Of a stretch of DNA of 64,000 bases, positions 38,693 through 47,873 are shown one piece after another. A program made the translations under genes and the position numbers. This stretch comes from Marinibactrum halimedae (GTDB lineage Bacteria; Pseudomonadota; Gammaproteobacteria; Pseudomonadales; Cellvibrionaceae): contig NZ_JAJQVM010000027.1 in NCBI RefSeq assembly GCF_021234875.1, positions 17,797 through 81,796 on the forward strand. The letters run 5' to 3'. Below the pieces are notes generated by a model, which was not told where the DNA came from, searched no databases, and was given only the letters and a program-made list of their open reading frames with translations. Numbering within the stretch: position 1 is the stretch's first letter; each line of letters begins with the position of its first letter.

Positions 38693-39406
38693 ATGAGCGA
38701 TGTGAACTACGCAGATATCACCAAAAATGGTCTGTGGAAGAACAATCCCGCACTCGTCCAACTACTTGGACTTTGCCCCTTATTAGCTGTCAGTGGGTCT
38801 GTAGTGAATGCGTTAGGTTTGGGACTTGCTACCATTTTGGTGTTAGTTGGCTCAAATATCGCCGTCTCCATGATTCGTAATGCCGTCACCGATGCCATTC
38901 GATTACCGGCATTTGTGATGATTATTGCCTCATTCACTACCTGCACAGAGTTGTTAATGAAGGCGTTCACTTATGAGTTGTACCAAATTTTAGGAATTTT
39001 CATTGCGTTGATTGTTACCAACTGCGCCATTCTTGGGCGGGCTGACGCCTTTGCCAGCAAAAATAAGATCTTACCTTCGGCCATCGACGGATTAATGATG
39101 GGGGTTGGCTTTGCCTTAGTACTCCTAGCTGTTGGAGCAGTCAGAGAAGCACTGGGCAGTGGCACCTTATTCGCTAACATGCACCTATTATTGGGTGAAA
39201 TGGGTAAGGGCATGACCATTACCCTAATCGACGATTACTCTGGGTTTTTGGTCGCCATTTTACCCCCCGGTGCATTCTTGGTGACCGGTTTTCTGATCGC
39301 TTTGAAAAATGTGATTGATCAATATCGAGAAGAAAAAGCCAAAGCCAATGCTCAACCGGTAGAAAAAGTCAGCCGACGTGTCCGAACCACAGGCACGATT
39401 CAATAA
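38693..39406 (+). CDS. rsxE: RsxE, electron transport membrane subunit
   Basis: RsxE pairs with RsxA to form the membrane core of the complex. I take the ATG at 38693 ([18 protein letters not shown]), the conserved opening; the frame begins five codons upstream. Signatures are [17 protein letters not shown] and [19 protein letters not shown], with the cluster cysteines. It is the last rsx gene. In E. coli nth follows rsxE, but here a DUF808 gene does. Confidence 0.96.
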   Translation: MSDVNYADITKNGLWKNNPALVQLLGLCPLLAVSGSVVNALGLGLATILVLVGSNIAVSMIRNAVTDAIRLPAFVMIIASFTTCTELLMKAFTYELYQILGIFIALIVTNCAILGRADAFASKNKILPSAIDGLMMGVGFALVLLAVGAVREALGSGTLFANMHLLLGEMGKGMTITLIDDYSGFLVAILPPGAFLVTGFLIALKNVIDQYREEKAKANAQPVEKVSRRVRTTGTIQ

Positions 39407-39420
39407 CACATCAATACTTC

Positions 39421-39465
39421 AAAACAGTAAATATCAAAACAATAAATATCAATACAGTGAATAAA
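39421..39465. repeat. 15-bp tandem repeat, three copies (two close, one diverged)
   Basis: AAAACAGTAAATATC, AAAACAATAAATATC and AATACAGTGAATAAA follow one another between rsxE and the DUF808 gene. Confidence 0.85.
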
Positions 39466-39476
39466 AAGGACAACAC

Positions 39477-40421
39477 ATGGCGGCAGCGAACTTACTGACT
39501 CTGATTGATGATATCGCCACCTTATTGGATGACGTGGCGGTATTAACCAAAGTAGCCACTCAAAAAACCGCCGGTGTACTGGGGGATGATCTTGCACTGA
39601 ATGCCGAACAAGTTACTGGCGTAAGGGCAGATCGCGAACTGCCCGTGGTCTGGGCTGTGGCGAAAGGCTCATTAATGAACAAAGGTATTCTTGTGCCTGC
39701 GGCCTTAGCCATCAGTTATTTTTTGCCGATTTTAATTACACCATTATTGATGATCGGCGGCGCCTATTTGTGTTTTGAAGGGGTTGAAAAACTCGCCCAT
39801 AAATACTTACACAAAAACAATAAAGAAGATGAGCACAAAGCACTGGTGAATGCCGTTGCCAACAACGATGTAGACATGGTGGAATTTGAAAAGAAAAAAG
39901 TGAAAGGCGCGATTCGTACTGACTTTATTTTATCCGCTGAAATCATTGCCATCACACTAGGGGCCGTAGCCAGCCAGCCTATTCACATGCAATTTGCCGT
40001 CCTAGTCGCGGTTTCCTTATTAATTACCGTGGGTGTCTACGGAATAGTGGCAGGTATTGTGAAACTGGATGACCTTGGAATTTGGCTTCAAAAAAAACCA
40101 GGCGAAACCCTTTGGCCAGCGGTACAACGCCGTATCGGAAGAGCCCTTCTGAGACTGGCTCCTTATCTCATGAAAACGTTATCCATCGCAGGAACGGTTG
40201 CCATGTTTTTAGTGGGCGGTGGCATTATTGTTCATGGTATTGCGCCACTACACCATCTTATTGAAGCCATGGTTCATCATATTGCTTCGCCCACTGGCAT
40301 TAGTGCACTAGAGCTGATTACCTCTATGCTCAGTGAAGCTATTGTCGGGATTATTATTGGTGCTATTGTGCTTTTTATTGTGAACATTGCCCAAAAAAGA
40401 AAGCCGTCCGGCGCACATTGA
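39477..40421 (+). CDS. DUF808 family inner-membrane protein (YedI-like)
   Basis: This is a 314-residue membrane protein of the DUF808 family, of unknown function. Family signatures are LLTLIDDIATLLDDVAVLTK, KTAGVLGDDLALNAEQVTG and the hydrophobic core PILITPLLMIGGAYLCFEGVEK. Three or more C-terminal helices end with GIIIGAIVLFIVNI. It follows rsxE by 70 bp on the same strand and may be cotranscribed, though the spacer holds a tandem repeat. AAAAGGA lies just before the ATG. Confidence 0.93.
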   Translation: MAAANLLTLIDDIATLLDDVAVLTKVATQKTAGVLGDDLALNAEQVTGVRADRELPVVWAVAKGSLMNKGILVPAALAISYFLPILITPLLMIGGAYLCFEGVEKLAHKYLHKNNKEDEHKALVNAVANNDVDMVEFEKKKVKGAIRTDFILSAEIIAITLGAVASQPIHMQFAVLVAVSLLITVGVYGIVAGIVKLDDLGIWLQKKPGETLWPAVQRRIGRALLRLAPYLMKTLSIAGTVAMFLVGGGIIVHGIAPLHHLIEAMVHHIASPTGISALELITSMLSEAIVGIIIGAIVLFIVNIAQKRKPSGAH

Positions 40422-40719
40422 TGAAGGTATTTTTCAAATTTAGCTTATCAATAAGTGCAAAGGGGTTTGCGCTTATTGAACCGTTTATTATATCTTTTTC
40501 TCACTGCATTTCTTTCGAGTAAAAACTCGATTGTCCTCTATTTCAAAAAAATAGAGATCACTATCACACAAGCCATGGGATTATTACCGGTCTAATTTGA
40601 GCGTACCGCTGAAAACCCAATTCACTTCACACATCTACACGCCTCCTCATGTGAAACTATTTCATCTCTCGTGATGACACCAAATATGTTCACGATCTTT
40701 CTTTTACTTTCTATCATTT
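40422..40719. other. intergenic region after the DUF808 gene
   Basis: About 300 bp with the hairpin at 40448-40479 and no supported gene. Confidence 0.6.
40448..40479 (+). terminator. strong hairpin after the DUF808 gene
   Basis: TCAATAAGTGCAAA, loop GGGG and TTTGCGCTTATTGA pair over 14 bp with one G-U. The following sequence is T-rich but not a clean U-tract. It probably ends the rsx-DUF808 transcript. Confidence 0.75.
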
Positions 40720-41211
40720 ATGGATGCCCCCATGAAGAGCTCACCGTCTTATGCCACTACCGTAGACTCCTCTAACAATATTATTCACGAGCTCCCCTCC
40801 ACTGAATTTTCCTTTTTGAATGCCAGCACAACCGATCTTCTTTCAATTACTTTTTTAGGCATATGCATATTGGTTATTTTATATGGAATGAAACGGTACG
40901 ATGATGCTCAAAAATCGAAACGTCAACCCTATCAAGATTTCTTAGATACGAATTCAAAACAATTGAAAAACGCTCAATCTCAAAATGATCGATCCAAAAA
41001 CAATTCACCTAAAAACAATTCACCTAAAAACAATTCACCTAGAAACAATGAATACGACAACACAGAGGCACAAGACGTTACGCCCATTACACAACCGGCA
41101 GGCATCACACCAATAAAAAACATGACGCCCTTCCACCAACCTTTCGGCAATACTTCCCCAAAAGATCGGATAACGAATCAAGAAGAACTTCCCAAAGCCA
41201 GCACAGGTTGA
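40720..41211 (+). CDS. small single-pass membrane protein with Asn/Ser/Pro repeat
   Basis: The 163-residue protein has one predicted helix (about residues 40-66, LLSITFLGICILVILYGM) and a hydrophilic, low-complexity C-terminal half. That half contains the in-frame 15-bp repeat giving NNSPK-NNSPK-NNSPR. No conserved domain is recognised. The ATG at 40720 is used, with a second ATG at 40732 possible. The family is unknown and expression is uncertain. Confidence 0.5.
   Translation: MDAPMKSSPSYATTVDSSNNIIHELPSTEFSFLNASTTDLLSITFLGICILVILYGMKRYDDAQKSKRQPYQDFLDTNSKQLKNAQSQNDRSKNNSPKNNSPKNNSPRNNEYDNTEAQDVTPITQPAGITPIKNMTPFHQPFGNTSPKDRITNQEELPKASTG
40996..41040. repeat. 15-bp tandem repeat, three exact copies in a coding region
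   Basis: AAAAACAATTCACCT is repeated three times without mismatch, followed by a fourth copy that diverges after AGAAACAAT. It encodes repeated NNSPK in the membrane protein. Confidence 0.95.
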
Positions 41212-41242
41212 ATCACTTTACTTACACCACATAGAGAGTTGA

Positions 41243-42640
41243 TTAAACAGCGCTTTTTCCTCGCCAGCCTTCTGTATGCCAACGGTAAAGGATAAAACAC
41301 GCTCGTAATATTTCATCGATTGCGAGCACGACCCACAGTAACACCAAACCCGCACCGGTTTTTTGCAGAAAAATCAAAAACGGAACTACAGACCAAATGA
41401 GCGTAACACTCATGGTGGCAGAAAAGCGGCCATCACCTGTACTCTTTAAAGCAACCCCCCCAATAATGTTCACCATACGTGCAGGCTCCATCACCAAAGC
41501 CACCAAAAATAATAAATGCGCCAATTCAATAATGGCGGTATCTTCGGTAAACACCTCTAAAAATACATCGGTGAAAAAAGCAAAGGCCGTTACAGCCGTT
41601 AGAGCAAAAATAATACTGTAGCGAAGTACACGGTAGAACGTTGCCTTCACTCGGTCGATATCCCCTTGGCCAAGGTAGTAACTCATTATAATCTGGCCCG
41701 CACTGGCCAACGTCCAAGACACCGCAATCACAAAAAATAACAAACGCATCGCATAAGTATTCGCCCCCATGGCAGTCACCCCAAGAGAGACAATTACCCA
41801 AGAAACAAACATGCTTTGCGCAATGTAACTCATGGGTTCAACGGCATTAGGAATACCCACTTGTAAAATAGGACGGATGACATTGCGCATATCAACCAAT
41901 GCGCCTTGTAAGTAGAAACGAATTTTGACGTGAAGATGCACAATAGCGACTAACAATAAAGCACCGACGGAATAACTGATGATGCTCGATAGGGCCACCC
42001 CTTCCAACCCCATTTTGGGAAAACCCAATACCCCCATAATAAAAACATAATTCAAAAAGATATTGAGCCCATTGGTCAGTAACGCTGCAATCATATTCCA
42101 GTGTGTTAGACCACGCGAAGCCAAAATAGAACTGTAACTAAAACGTAAACCAAGAGGTAAAAACGTAAACGCAATCAAGAATAGAAAAGTATGAGCATAA
42201 CCATTTTGTGTCTCTGTCATGCCAAACCACAACCCAATCTGAGAGCTGAACACCCACACTGGCGTGGCCAACACTAAAGCAAAAAGTGAACAAATGCCCA
42301 CATTGGCCATGTACGTAGGCACAACACGATGTGTTTGCTGTGCACCCATCAACTGACAGGCCACAGCAGTGCCTGCGGTGGAGAATAAGGGTAAAATGAA
42401 AGAGCCCAACAAAATGATGGGCATCAGCAAACCCACAGTAGCGGCAATCTCATCAGACAATAAACTTAAAAAGTAAATGTCCGCAAAGCTCACCAACACA
42501 CCCGTCAGTTGTTCAATCAGAATTGGCCAAGCCAAAGCCCAAAGCTTCAACTTTGGAGTGACTTTGGTCGCCTGCTCTTGCTTGCCACTGATTATTTTCG
42601 AGTCAGACACCTCATTTTTTGAAGAATCCGTAGAAGTCAT
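41243..42640 (-). CDS. MATE-family multidrug efflux transporter
   Basis: The protein exports cationic compounds in exchange for Na+ or H+. About twelve membrane helices are visible, with MATE-type segments WALAWPILIEQLTGVLVSFAD near the N-terminus and FSTAGTAVACQLMGAQQ. Later segments are NGLNIFLNYVFIMGVLGFPKMGLEG and IGGVALKSTGDGRFSATMSV. I take the ATG at 42640 (MTSTDSS). A Ser/Lys-rich stretch of about 35 residues precedes the first helix. It is convergent with the small membrane-protein gene. The substrate is unknown. Confidence 0.92.
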   Translation of the reverse strand: MTSTDSSKNEVSDSKIISGKQEQATKVTPKLKLWALAWPILIEQLTGVLVSFADIYFLSLLSDEIAATVGLLMPIILLGSFILPLFSTAGTAVACQLMGAQQTHRVVPTYMANVGICSLFALVLATPVWVFSSQIGLWFGMTETQNGYAHTFLFLIAFTFLPLGLRFSYSSILASRGLTHWNMIAALLTNGLNIFLNYVFIMGVLGFPKMGLEGVALSSIISYSVGALLLVAIVHLHVKIRFYLQGALVDMRNVIRPILQVGIPNAVEPMSYIAQSMFVSWVIVSLGVTAMGANTYAMRLLFFVIAVSWTLASAGQIIMSYYLGQGDIDRVKATFYRVLRYSIIFALTAVTAFAFFTDVFLEVFTEDTAIIELAHLLFLVALVMEPARMVNIIGGVALKSTGDGRFSATMSVTLIWSVVPFLIFLQKTGAGLVLLWVVLAIDEILRACFILYRWHTEGWRGKSAV

Positions 42641-43166
42641 AAATATTCCATACACGCCATAGCGTTGACACTGAATACTCGATTACAAAGATCACGTTTT
42701 GCCATAAGCCGATAACAAGCACCTCTATTATGGTTATGACCTATCCCTCTTTTCGAGCATATAAATTATAAGGTTGGCTTTAAACGCCAAGGTGGAAATA
42801 GTTTAGCGACTATATTTCATTAAATCATTTAAAATAATTTTTATATTTTAATTTATTATTATTAAAATCAAGAATTTTTGTTCTCATTAAGACTCTCAAA
42901 ATTAGGATTAGTATCCTTTCGAATTTCAGCCATTACCGATGACAGGTGATGTTTGTCCTACCCTCTCTAACAGAAAAACTATCCCACGCAACACCATTTT
43001 AGAATAAAAAATTATTCAATAAATTCCTGAATACTATAAAAAGATGGTTTTTTTCCGATCGATCCCAGAGCACTATGAAGACACTGGGTTACCCCCCAAA
43101 GACACAGTGCCGACCACTACAAGCGGTTGCAACAAGAAGAATAATAAAACAATCAGGAGCACTACC
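42641..43166. other. AT-rich intergenic region before the 2-oxoacid dehydrogenase genes
   Basis: Over 500 bp of low GC DNA. It contains an 8-bp inverted repeat, ATTTTAAT (42845-42852) with ATTAAAAT (42861-42868). I see no gene before the small frame at 43167. Confidence 0.55.
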
Positions 43167-43355
43167 ATGTTTCACCTGATGAAAAAATATTTAATCAATA
43201 TCTCCTGTGCCGTGCTACGTACCGCCATGCCCGCACACCCCAGTAAACTATTTTCTGTATCCAAAGCTTCATTCAAAAATCCCTACTTTTCTGAAACTGT
43301 TTTTTCCGTATCTGTCTTGTCCTTAAAAGGAGATCGCTATGTATCAGGCGCTTAA
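43167..43355 (+). CDS. possible small protein or leader ORF upstream of E1 alpha
   Basis: A 62-codon frame begins at ATG 43167. CAGGAG is 7 bases upstream, a good ribosome site, and the frame overlaps the E1 alpha start (43339) by 17 bases. The product (MFHLMKKYLINISCAVLRT...) has a basic, hydrophobic N-terminus and a Ser/Lys-rich rest, with no known family. Its position suits translational coupling with E1 alpha. It may be chance, since the neighbouring DNA is AT-rich. Confidence 0.4.
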   Translation: MFHLMKKYLINISCAVLRTAMPAHPSKLFSVSKASFKNPYFSETVFSVSVLSLKGDRYVSGA

Positions 43356-44406
43356 ATTGCCTCTGGATCAATGTCACCGTTTCATTAATGCCGACGGCAC
43401 TTTAAAGCACACCATTGATGAGCAGGAATTTCCTCTTCTACTGGAGTGCTACAAAGCCATGATGCAGATTCGTATTTTCGATAAAAAATGCGTCTCCCTT
43501 CAACGTACCGGTCGCTTTGGGACTTACCCCTCTGTATTGGGGATGGAAGCCATTGGCATTGGCGTAGGCAAGGCCATGGAAGAAGAAGACGTATTCGTTC
43601 CTTACTATCGCGATCAAGCCACTCAAATGCTGCGTGGTGTCAGCCTTTACGAGATTTTGATGTACTGGGGCGGCGATGAACGAGGCGCCGACTACCAAAA
43701 TTGCCGACAAGATCTCCCAAACTGCGTTCCCATTGCCACGCAATGTACCCATGCCGCCGGGGTTGCCTCAAGCTTTAAAATTCGCAAAGAAAAACGCGTT
43801 GCCGTCTGTTCACTAGGCGACGGCGCCAGCTCCAAAGGCGATTTTATGGAGTCTCTAAACCTAGCCGGGACGTGGAAGCTCCCCATGGTGTTTGTCATTA
43901 ACAATAACCAATGGGCAATCTCAGTACCTCGTCATTTACAGTCAGGCGCAGAACGCCTAGCCGATAAAGCCATCGGCGCCGGTATGCCCGGAGAGCAAGT
44001 CGATGGCAACGATGTGTATGCCGTGTATCGCGCCGTGAAACGAGCCGTTGATCGGGCTCGCGCTGGAAAAGGCCCCGCGCTAATTGAAGCCATTTCATAT
44101 CGGTTATGCGATCACACCACCGCCGATGATGCCAGCCGCTATCGCGCAAACGAAGAACTTGAAAAAGCCTGGGAATTTGAACCTGTAAAACGCCTTCGCG
44201 CGCTCCTTGAAAACAAAGGGCTCTGGAATGAATCGCAAGAATTAGCTTGGGCCGAACACTGCCAAGCCAACACCGATAAAGCCGTGGAGTTGTTCTTAAA
44301 CACCGAGGCTCAGCCACCACACGCTATGTTCGACCATCTTTATGCCGAGCTGCCTACCCAGCTAGAAGAACAATACGCAACCTTATTGGCCAGACACCAT
44401 GCATAG
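43339..44406 (+). CDS. pdhA: 2-oxoacid (probably pyruvate) dehydrogenase E1 component, alpha subunit
   Basis: E1 alpha and beta decarboxylate a 2-oxoacid with thiamine diphosphate. The thiamine-binding motif is SLGDGASSKGDFMESLNL (about residues 158-175), with INNNQWAIS further on. RTGRFGTYPSVLGMEAIGIG and YYRDQATQMLRGVS are typical of bacterial PDH/BCKDH alpha subunits. AAAGGAGAT precedes the ATG. It is the first of three genes. The gene symbol assumes pyruvate as substrate; branched-chain oxoacids are the alternative. Confidence 0.88.
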   Translation: MYQALKLPLDQCHRFINADGTLKHTIDEQEFPLLLECYKAMMQIRIFDKKCVSLQRTGRFGTYPSVLGMEAIGIGVGKAMEEEDVFVPYYRDQATQMLRGVSLYEILMYWGGDERGADYQNCRQDLPNCVPIATQCTHAAGVASSFKIRKEKRVAVCSLGDGASSKGDFMESLNLAGTWKLPMVFVINNNQWAISVPRHLQSGAERLADKAIGAGMPGEQVDGNDVYAVYRAVKRAVDRARAGKGPALIEAISYRLCDHTTADDASRYRANEELEKAWEFEPVKRLRALLENKGLWNESQELAWAEHCQANTDKAVELFLNTEAQPPHAMFDHLYAELPTQLEEQYATLLARHHA

Positions 44407-44497
44407 CTCACCCCGTACCTCAGAAACTCGACAAAATTCTCAAATGCCTGCATCGGCCTTAGGCCGGGCGCTACGAACGCCATTACCGGAGCCTGTT

Positions 44498-45520
44498 ATG
44501 AATGCACCGCTGAAAGAACTGCAACCCAACGCCAAAGTTCTGAAAGATCAAACACTCTTGGAGGCCGTGAATGCTGCACTCTTCACCGCCATGGGCAACG
44601 ATGACGATGTAGTGCTGCTGGGTGAAGATGTGGGAATGAATGGCGGTGTTTTCCGAGCGACAGCTGGCCTACAAGAAGCTTTCGGTAACCATCGTGTTAT
44701 GGATACTCCGCTCGCTGAAGCATTGATTGCGGGAGTGGCCGTTGGTATGTCGACTCAAGGGTTAAAGCCAGTTGCAGAGTTGCAATTTATGGGCTTCGTC
44801 TTTCCTGCCTTCGAACATATCGCCTGTCATGCGGCGCGCATGCGCAATCGCACTCGCGGTCGATTAAGTTGCCCCATTGTGTTTCGCGCCCCTTTCGGAG
44901 GCGGCATTCACGCCCCCGAACATCATTCAGAAAGCACCGAAGCCCTCTTCGCTCACTTACCCGGTATTCGAGTGGTCATCCCCAGTTCACCAAGACGCGC
45001 CTACGGATTATTACTCAGCGCCATAGAAAGTCCCGACCCGGTCTTGTTCCTTGAGCCCAAGCGCATTTATCGCTCCCTCAAATCGGACATTATTGATGAC
45101 GGCCAAGGCTTACCCTTAGATACCTGTTTTACCTTAAAAGAAGGAAGCGACATCACTTTGGTCAGCTGGGGCGCGTTGGTGACCGAAACCTTAGATGCCG
45201 CCCATGAGTTAGAAGCTCATGGTATCAGCGCGGAAGTGATTGATCTCGGCACCATTAAACCCTTAGATGAAGCGACTATTTTAGCGTCAGTCATGAAAAC
45301 TGGCCGTTGTGTTATCGCTCATGAAGCCTGCCACAGTTTTGGCGTGGGTGCTGAAATTGCCGCGATGCTGGCAGAAAAAGCGCTCTTTAATTTACGCGCA
45401 CCCATTGCCCGAGTCACCGGGTACGACACCATAATGCCGTTACCCACCAACGAACATTACTACATGCCCCGCACCAACGACATCGTTGAAGCAGCCATTA
45501 ATACACTGCAATACGAATAA
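44498..45520 (+). CDS. pdhB: 2-oxoacid dehydrogenase E1 component, beta subunit
   Basis: This is the beta chain that completes the E1 active site. It carries LLGEDVGMNGGVFRATAGLQ, DTPLAEALIAGVAVGMS, and the GGGIHAPEHHSES segment, with C-terminal GTIKPLDEATILASV. I prefer the ATG at 44498, with CGGAG six bases upstream, which gives a family-like start. A frame beginning at 44399 overlaps the E1 alpha stop (ATGCATAG) and would add 33 residues. It is cotranscribed with E1 alpha and E2. Confidence 0.88.
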   Translation: MNAPLKELQPNAKVLKDQTLLEAVNAALFTAMGNDDDVVLLGEDVGMNGGVFRATAGLQEAFGNHRVMDTPLAEALIAGVAVGMSTQGLKPVAELQFMGFVFPAFEHIACHAARMRNRTRGRLSCPIVFRAPFGGGIHAPEHHSESTEALFAHLPGIRVVIPSSPRRAYGLLLSAIESPDPVLFLEPKRIYRSLKSDIIDDGQGLPLDTCFTLKEGSDITLVSWGALVTETLDAAHELEAHGISAEVIDLGTIKPLDEATILASVMKTGRCVIAHEACHSFGVGAEIAAMLAEKALFNLRAPIARVTGYDTIMPLPTNEHYYMPRTNDIVEAAINTLQYE

Positions 45521-45577
45521 ATTGATCTCAATAAGAATTGAGAAATCGGACCGTTGACGAAGCTGGCGGTTATTTTT

Positions 45578-45614
45578 GGAGGGGCATCGCCGCAGGACGC
45601 GGCGACTAAGCTCC
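45578..45614. repeat. GC-rich hairpin, possibly a REP-like dispersed element
   Basis: Between E1 beta and E2, TCGCCGC (45587-45593), loop AGGAC and GCGGCGA (45599-45605) form a perfect stem, framed by GGAG/CTCC. It is followed by CCATGGATGGATTCATG. This style of GC-rich element recalls dispersed intergenic repeats in marine gammaproteobacteria. No second copy was found in the window. Confidence 0.5.
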
Positions 45615-45723
45615 ATGGATGGATTCATGCGGCCCCGGAAAACATAACATCTAGCTTCACCGCACTATCCCAACCGAATACGTTACAGAAAATAACAATT
45701 AAAAAAGCACGAAAGGAGCCATT

Positions 45724-46899
45724 GTGAAATATTTCAGATTGCCCGATTTAGGCGAAGGGCTGCAAGAAGCCGAAGTGGTGGAATGGCATGTAAAACCTGG
45801 TGACACCGTAAAAGTGGATCAAAAATTAGTGTCTGTGGAAACGGCCAAAGCCATTGTCGAAATCCCATCCCCCTGTGATGCCACCATCGCAGAAGTCTTT
45901 GGTAAAGAAGGGGATTTTTTACATGTGGGAGAACCACTCATCGAATTTGTGGATGACGGCAGCGATGCCGGCACCGTCGTTGGAAAAATAGAAGGCAATG
46001 CCGATAAAAAGCACCAACACACCGATGATTTCATTATTGGTGGTACTGGCAATATTAGTAACGCCAGCCCCGCGCCGCAAAGTTCACAAAGAGCCGCATT
46101 AAGAGACCCAAATGCCGGACGAAAATCCCCATCGGCAACGCCGGCGGTTAGAGCACTGGCTCAGCGACTCGAAGTAGACATCAACAGCGTACATGGCTCT
46201 GGCCCTAATGGGTTAATTACCGCCAAAGACATCGAATCTGCCCACGAATTAGATCGCAAACATGGCCCAGCTCAGTTACTGCGCGGTACACGTCGCACCA
46301 TGGCAAAAACCATGGAGCTGGCCCACTCCGAAGTCGTGCCCGTAAGCTTGCACGATGATGCCAACATTCAACATTGGACAAGCAAAGACACCACGATTCG
46401 CATGTGCAGAGCCATCGCCCGCGCCTGTAAAAAAGAACCGAATCTCAACGCTTGGTACGACGGCAATGCAATGAGCTTAAGAACCATTTCTACCGTGGAT
46501 ATCGGTATTGCGGTGGACACTCCCGACGGATTATTCGTACCAGTCTTGCGCAATGTGGGGGAGCGCAGTGAAGACCATTTACGAGAAGGATTAAATTGCC
46601 TTCGTGAAGATGTAAAAAATCGAACCATCCCTGCCGAGGAAATGACGCATTCCACCATCAGCTTATCGAACTTCGGCACGATTGGGGGTCGATACGCCAA
46701 TCCTATAGTGGTGCCCCCGGCGGTCGCCATCGTTGGCACCGGCGCTTTCTTCAACCAAGTCGTACTGAACGAAGAAGGGCACGCTGAAAATCACCGAATG
46801 CTGCCCCTTTCTCTCACCTTCGACCACCGCTGTATTACCGGTGGCGAAGCCAGTCGTTTTTTACAAGCGATTATTGATGATTTAAATTTGCCAGAATAA
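45724..46899 (+). CDS. pdhC: dihydrolipoyl acyltransferase E2 component of 2-oxoacid dehydrogenase
   Basis: E2 carries the acyl group on a lipoyl arm and transfers it to CoA. The N-terminal lipoyl domain (1-78) has the modified Lys42 in VETAKAIVEIPSP. A peripheral-subunit-binding domain is at about 134-172 (SATPAVRALAQRLEVD), and the catalytic domain starts at about 180. The active-site His368 is in TFDHRCITGGEA. There is a single lipoyl domain. It starts with GTG after AAAGGAG. No E3 gene is in the window, so the shared E3 must be elsewhere. Confidence 0.9.
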   Translation: MKYFRLPDLGEGLQEAEVVEWHVKPGDTVKVDQKLVSVETAKAIVEIPSPCDATIAEVFGKEGDFLHVGEPLIEFVDDGSDAGTVVGKIEGNADKKHQHTDDFIIGGTGNISNASPAPQSSQRAALRDPNAGRKSPSATPAVRALAQRLEVDINSVHGSGPNGLITAKDIESAHELDRKHGPAQLLRGTRRTMAKTMELAHSEVVPVSLHDDANIQHWTSKDTTIRMCRAIARACKKEPNLNAWYDGNAMSLRTISTVDIGIAVDTPDGLFVPVLRNVGERSEDHLREGLNCLREDVKNRTIPAEEMTHSTISLSNFGTIGGRYANPIVVPPAVAIVGTGAFFNQVVLNEEGHAENHRMLPLSLTFDHRCITGGEASRFLQAIIDDLNLPE

Positions 46900-46912
46900 C
46901 CCTTTCAATCAA

Positions 46913-46948
46913 AGCGAGAGGTTCTTCTCTCGCTCTTTCTCTTTTTAA
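46913..46948 (+). terminator. rho-independent terminator after the dehydrogenase genes
   Basis: AGCGAGAG, loop GTTCTT and CTCTCGCT form a perfect 8-bp stem followed by CTTTCTCTTTTT. Confidence 0.93.
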
Positions 46949-47115
46949 ACCGCTTTGTAAACTTTCTTAATTTTCACCTAGTTATCCGCCTGTTATGCCA
47001 GATGGTCCACATAGCAACCCAATATAAGCCGCTAGACACTAATTTACTCCACAGTTTAGACTATTGAATACCACCCATTCTTATCACAAGACAAGGTATT
47101 CGGGAGACTGACTTA

Positions 47116-47340
47116 ATGATCAATAACAGTGGAATATGGATCGAATGCAAACCCGATGTAATGGTCGGAAAACCCTGTGTAAAAGGTACGAGAATTACCG
47201 TAGAAAGCATTTTAGAGATGCTTAGCTCAGGCATGACTTATGGCGAAATTATAAGCGACTTCCCCAGTCTTGATGAAATCAAAATTCGAGCCGCCATTGG
47301 ATATGCAGCTCATCACCTATCAAAAGGGAATGCAGCTTAG
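47116..47340 (+). CDS. DUF433 family antitoxin-like protein
   Basis: DUF433 proteins are small VapB-like antitoxins with a homeodomain-like fold. This 74-residue protein has VGKPCVKGTRITVESILEMLSSGMTYGEIISDFPSL, the family's core. Its stop codon (TAG) overlaps the start (GTG) of the downstream DUF5615 gene by one base, so the two are cotranslated. It is well separated from neighbours, fitting a mobile toxin-antitoxin pair. Confidence 0.88.
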   Translation: MINNSGIWIECKPDVMVGKPCVKGTRITVESILEMLSSGMTYGEIISDFPSLDEIKIRAAIGYAAHHLSKGNAA

Positions 47341-47681
47341 TGCTTCTGATAGATGAAAATTTGTCATATAAATTAGCTGCAAGGCTAAATAATGATTTTC
47401 AAGATACCGTTGCCGTCGCCAGACTACCATCTTTAGGAGAAGGGGCGCCCGACACAGCAGTCTGGGAGTATGCTAAAGAACACGGCCTGACCCTGCTTAC
47501 CAAAGATAAAGACTTTGTGGATTACTGGAAGCGTTTCGGCCCGCCTCCAAAAGTAATTCGCCTTGAGATTGGAAATTCCAGATTACAGGCCAGCGAGGCA
47601 TTGGTAAGGAATAATAAGAATCTAATATTCCAGTTTATCAATACTCCTCAGCAGGGACTGTTATTTCTTAACGGAGGGTAG
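47340..47681 (+). CDS. DUF5615 PIN-like toxin
   Basis: DUF5615 proteins carry a PIN-like fold and are the usual partner of DUF433. The 113-residue protein opens with LLIDENLSYKLAARLNN (Asp5 as an expected acidic metal ligand) and contains LLTKDKDFVDYWKRFGPPPKVIRL with Asp56 and Asp58. The start is GTG at 47340, with a one-base overlap with the antitoxin stop. Toxic RNase activity is inferred from the fold only. Confidence 0.85.
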   Translation: MLLIDENLSYKLAARLNNDFQDTVAVARLPSLGEGAPDTAVWEYAKEHGLTLLTKDKDFVDYWKRFGPPPKVIRLEIGNSRLQASEALVRNNKNLIFQFINTPQQGLLFLNGG

Positions 47682-47873
47682 ATTACATTTCACAGCCAGC
47701 ACCTCAGCCCTCAATAGTATTTTTAAAATTTATCAATTAACATAAATCAACCTTTTATCAATAAGACAAAGACATCACCCTCTAAAGACCTAAGAAATTA
47801 ATATGTATTTTCTGCCTACCAACACCAACCCTAATGGGAGTCCCCTCCCAGTAATAAATATCAGACACCATCT

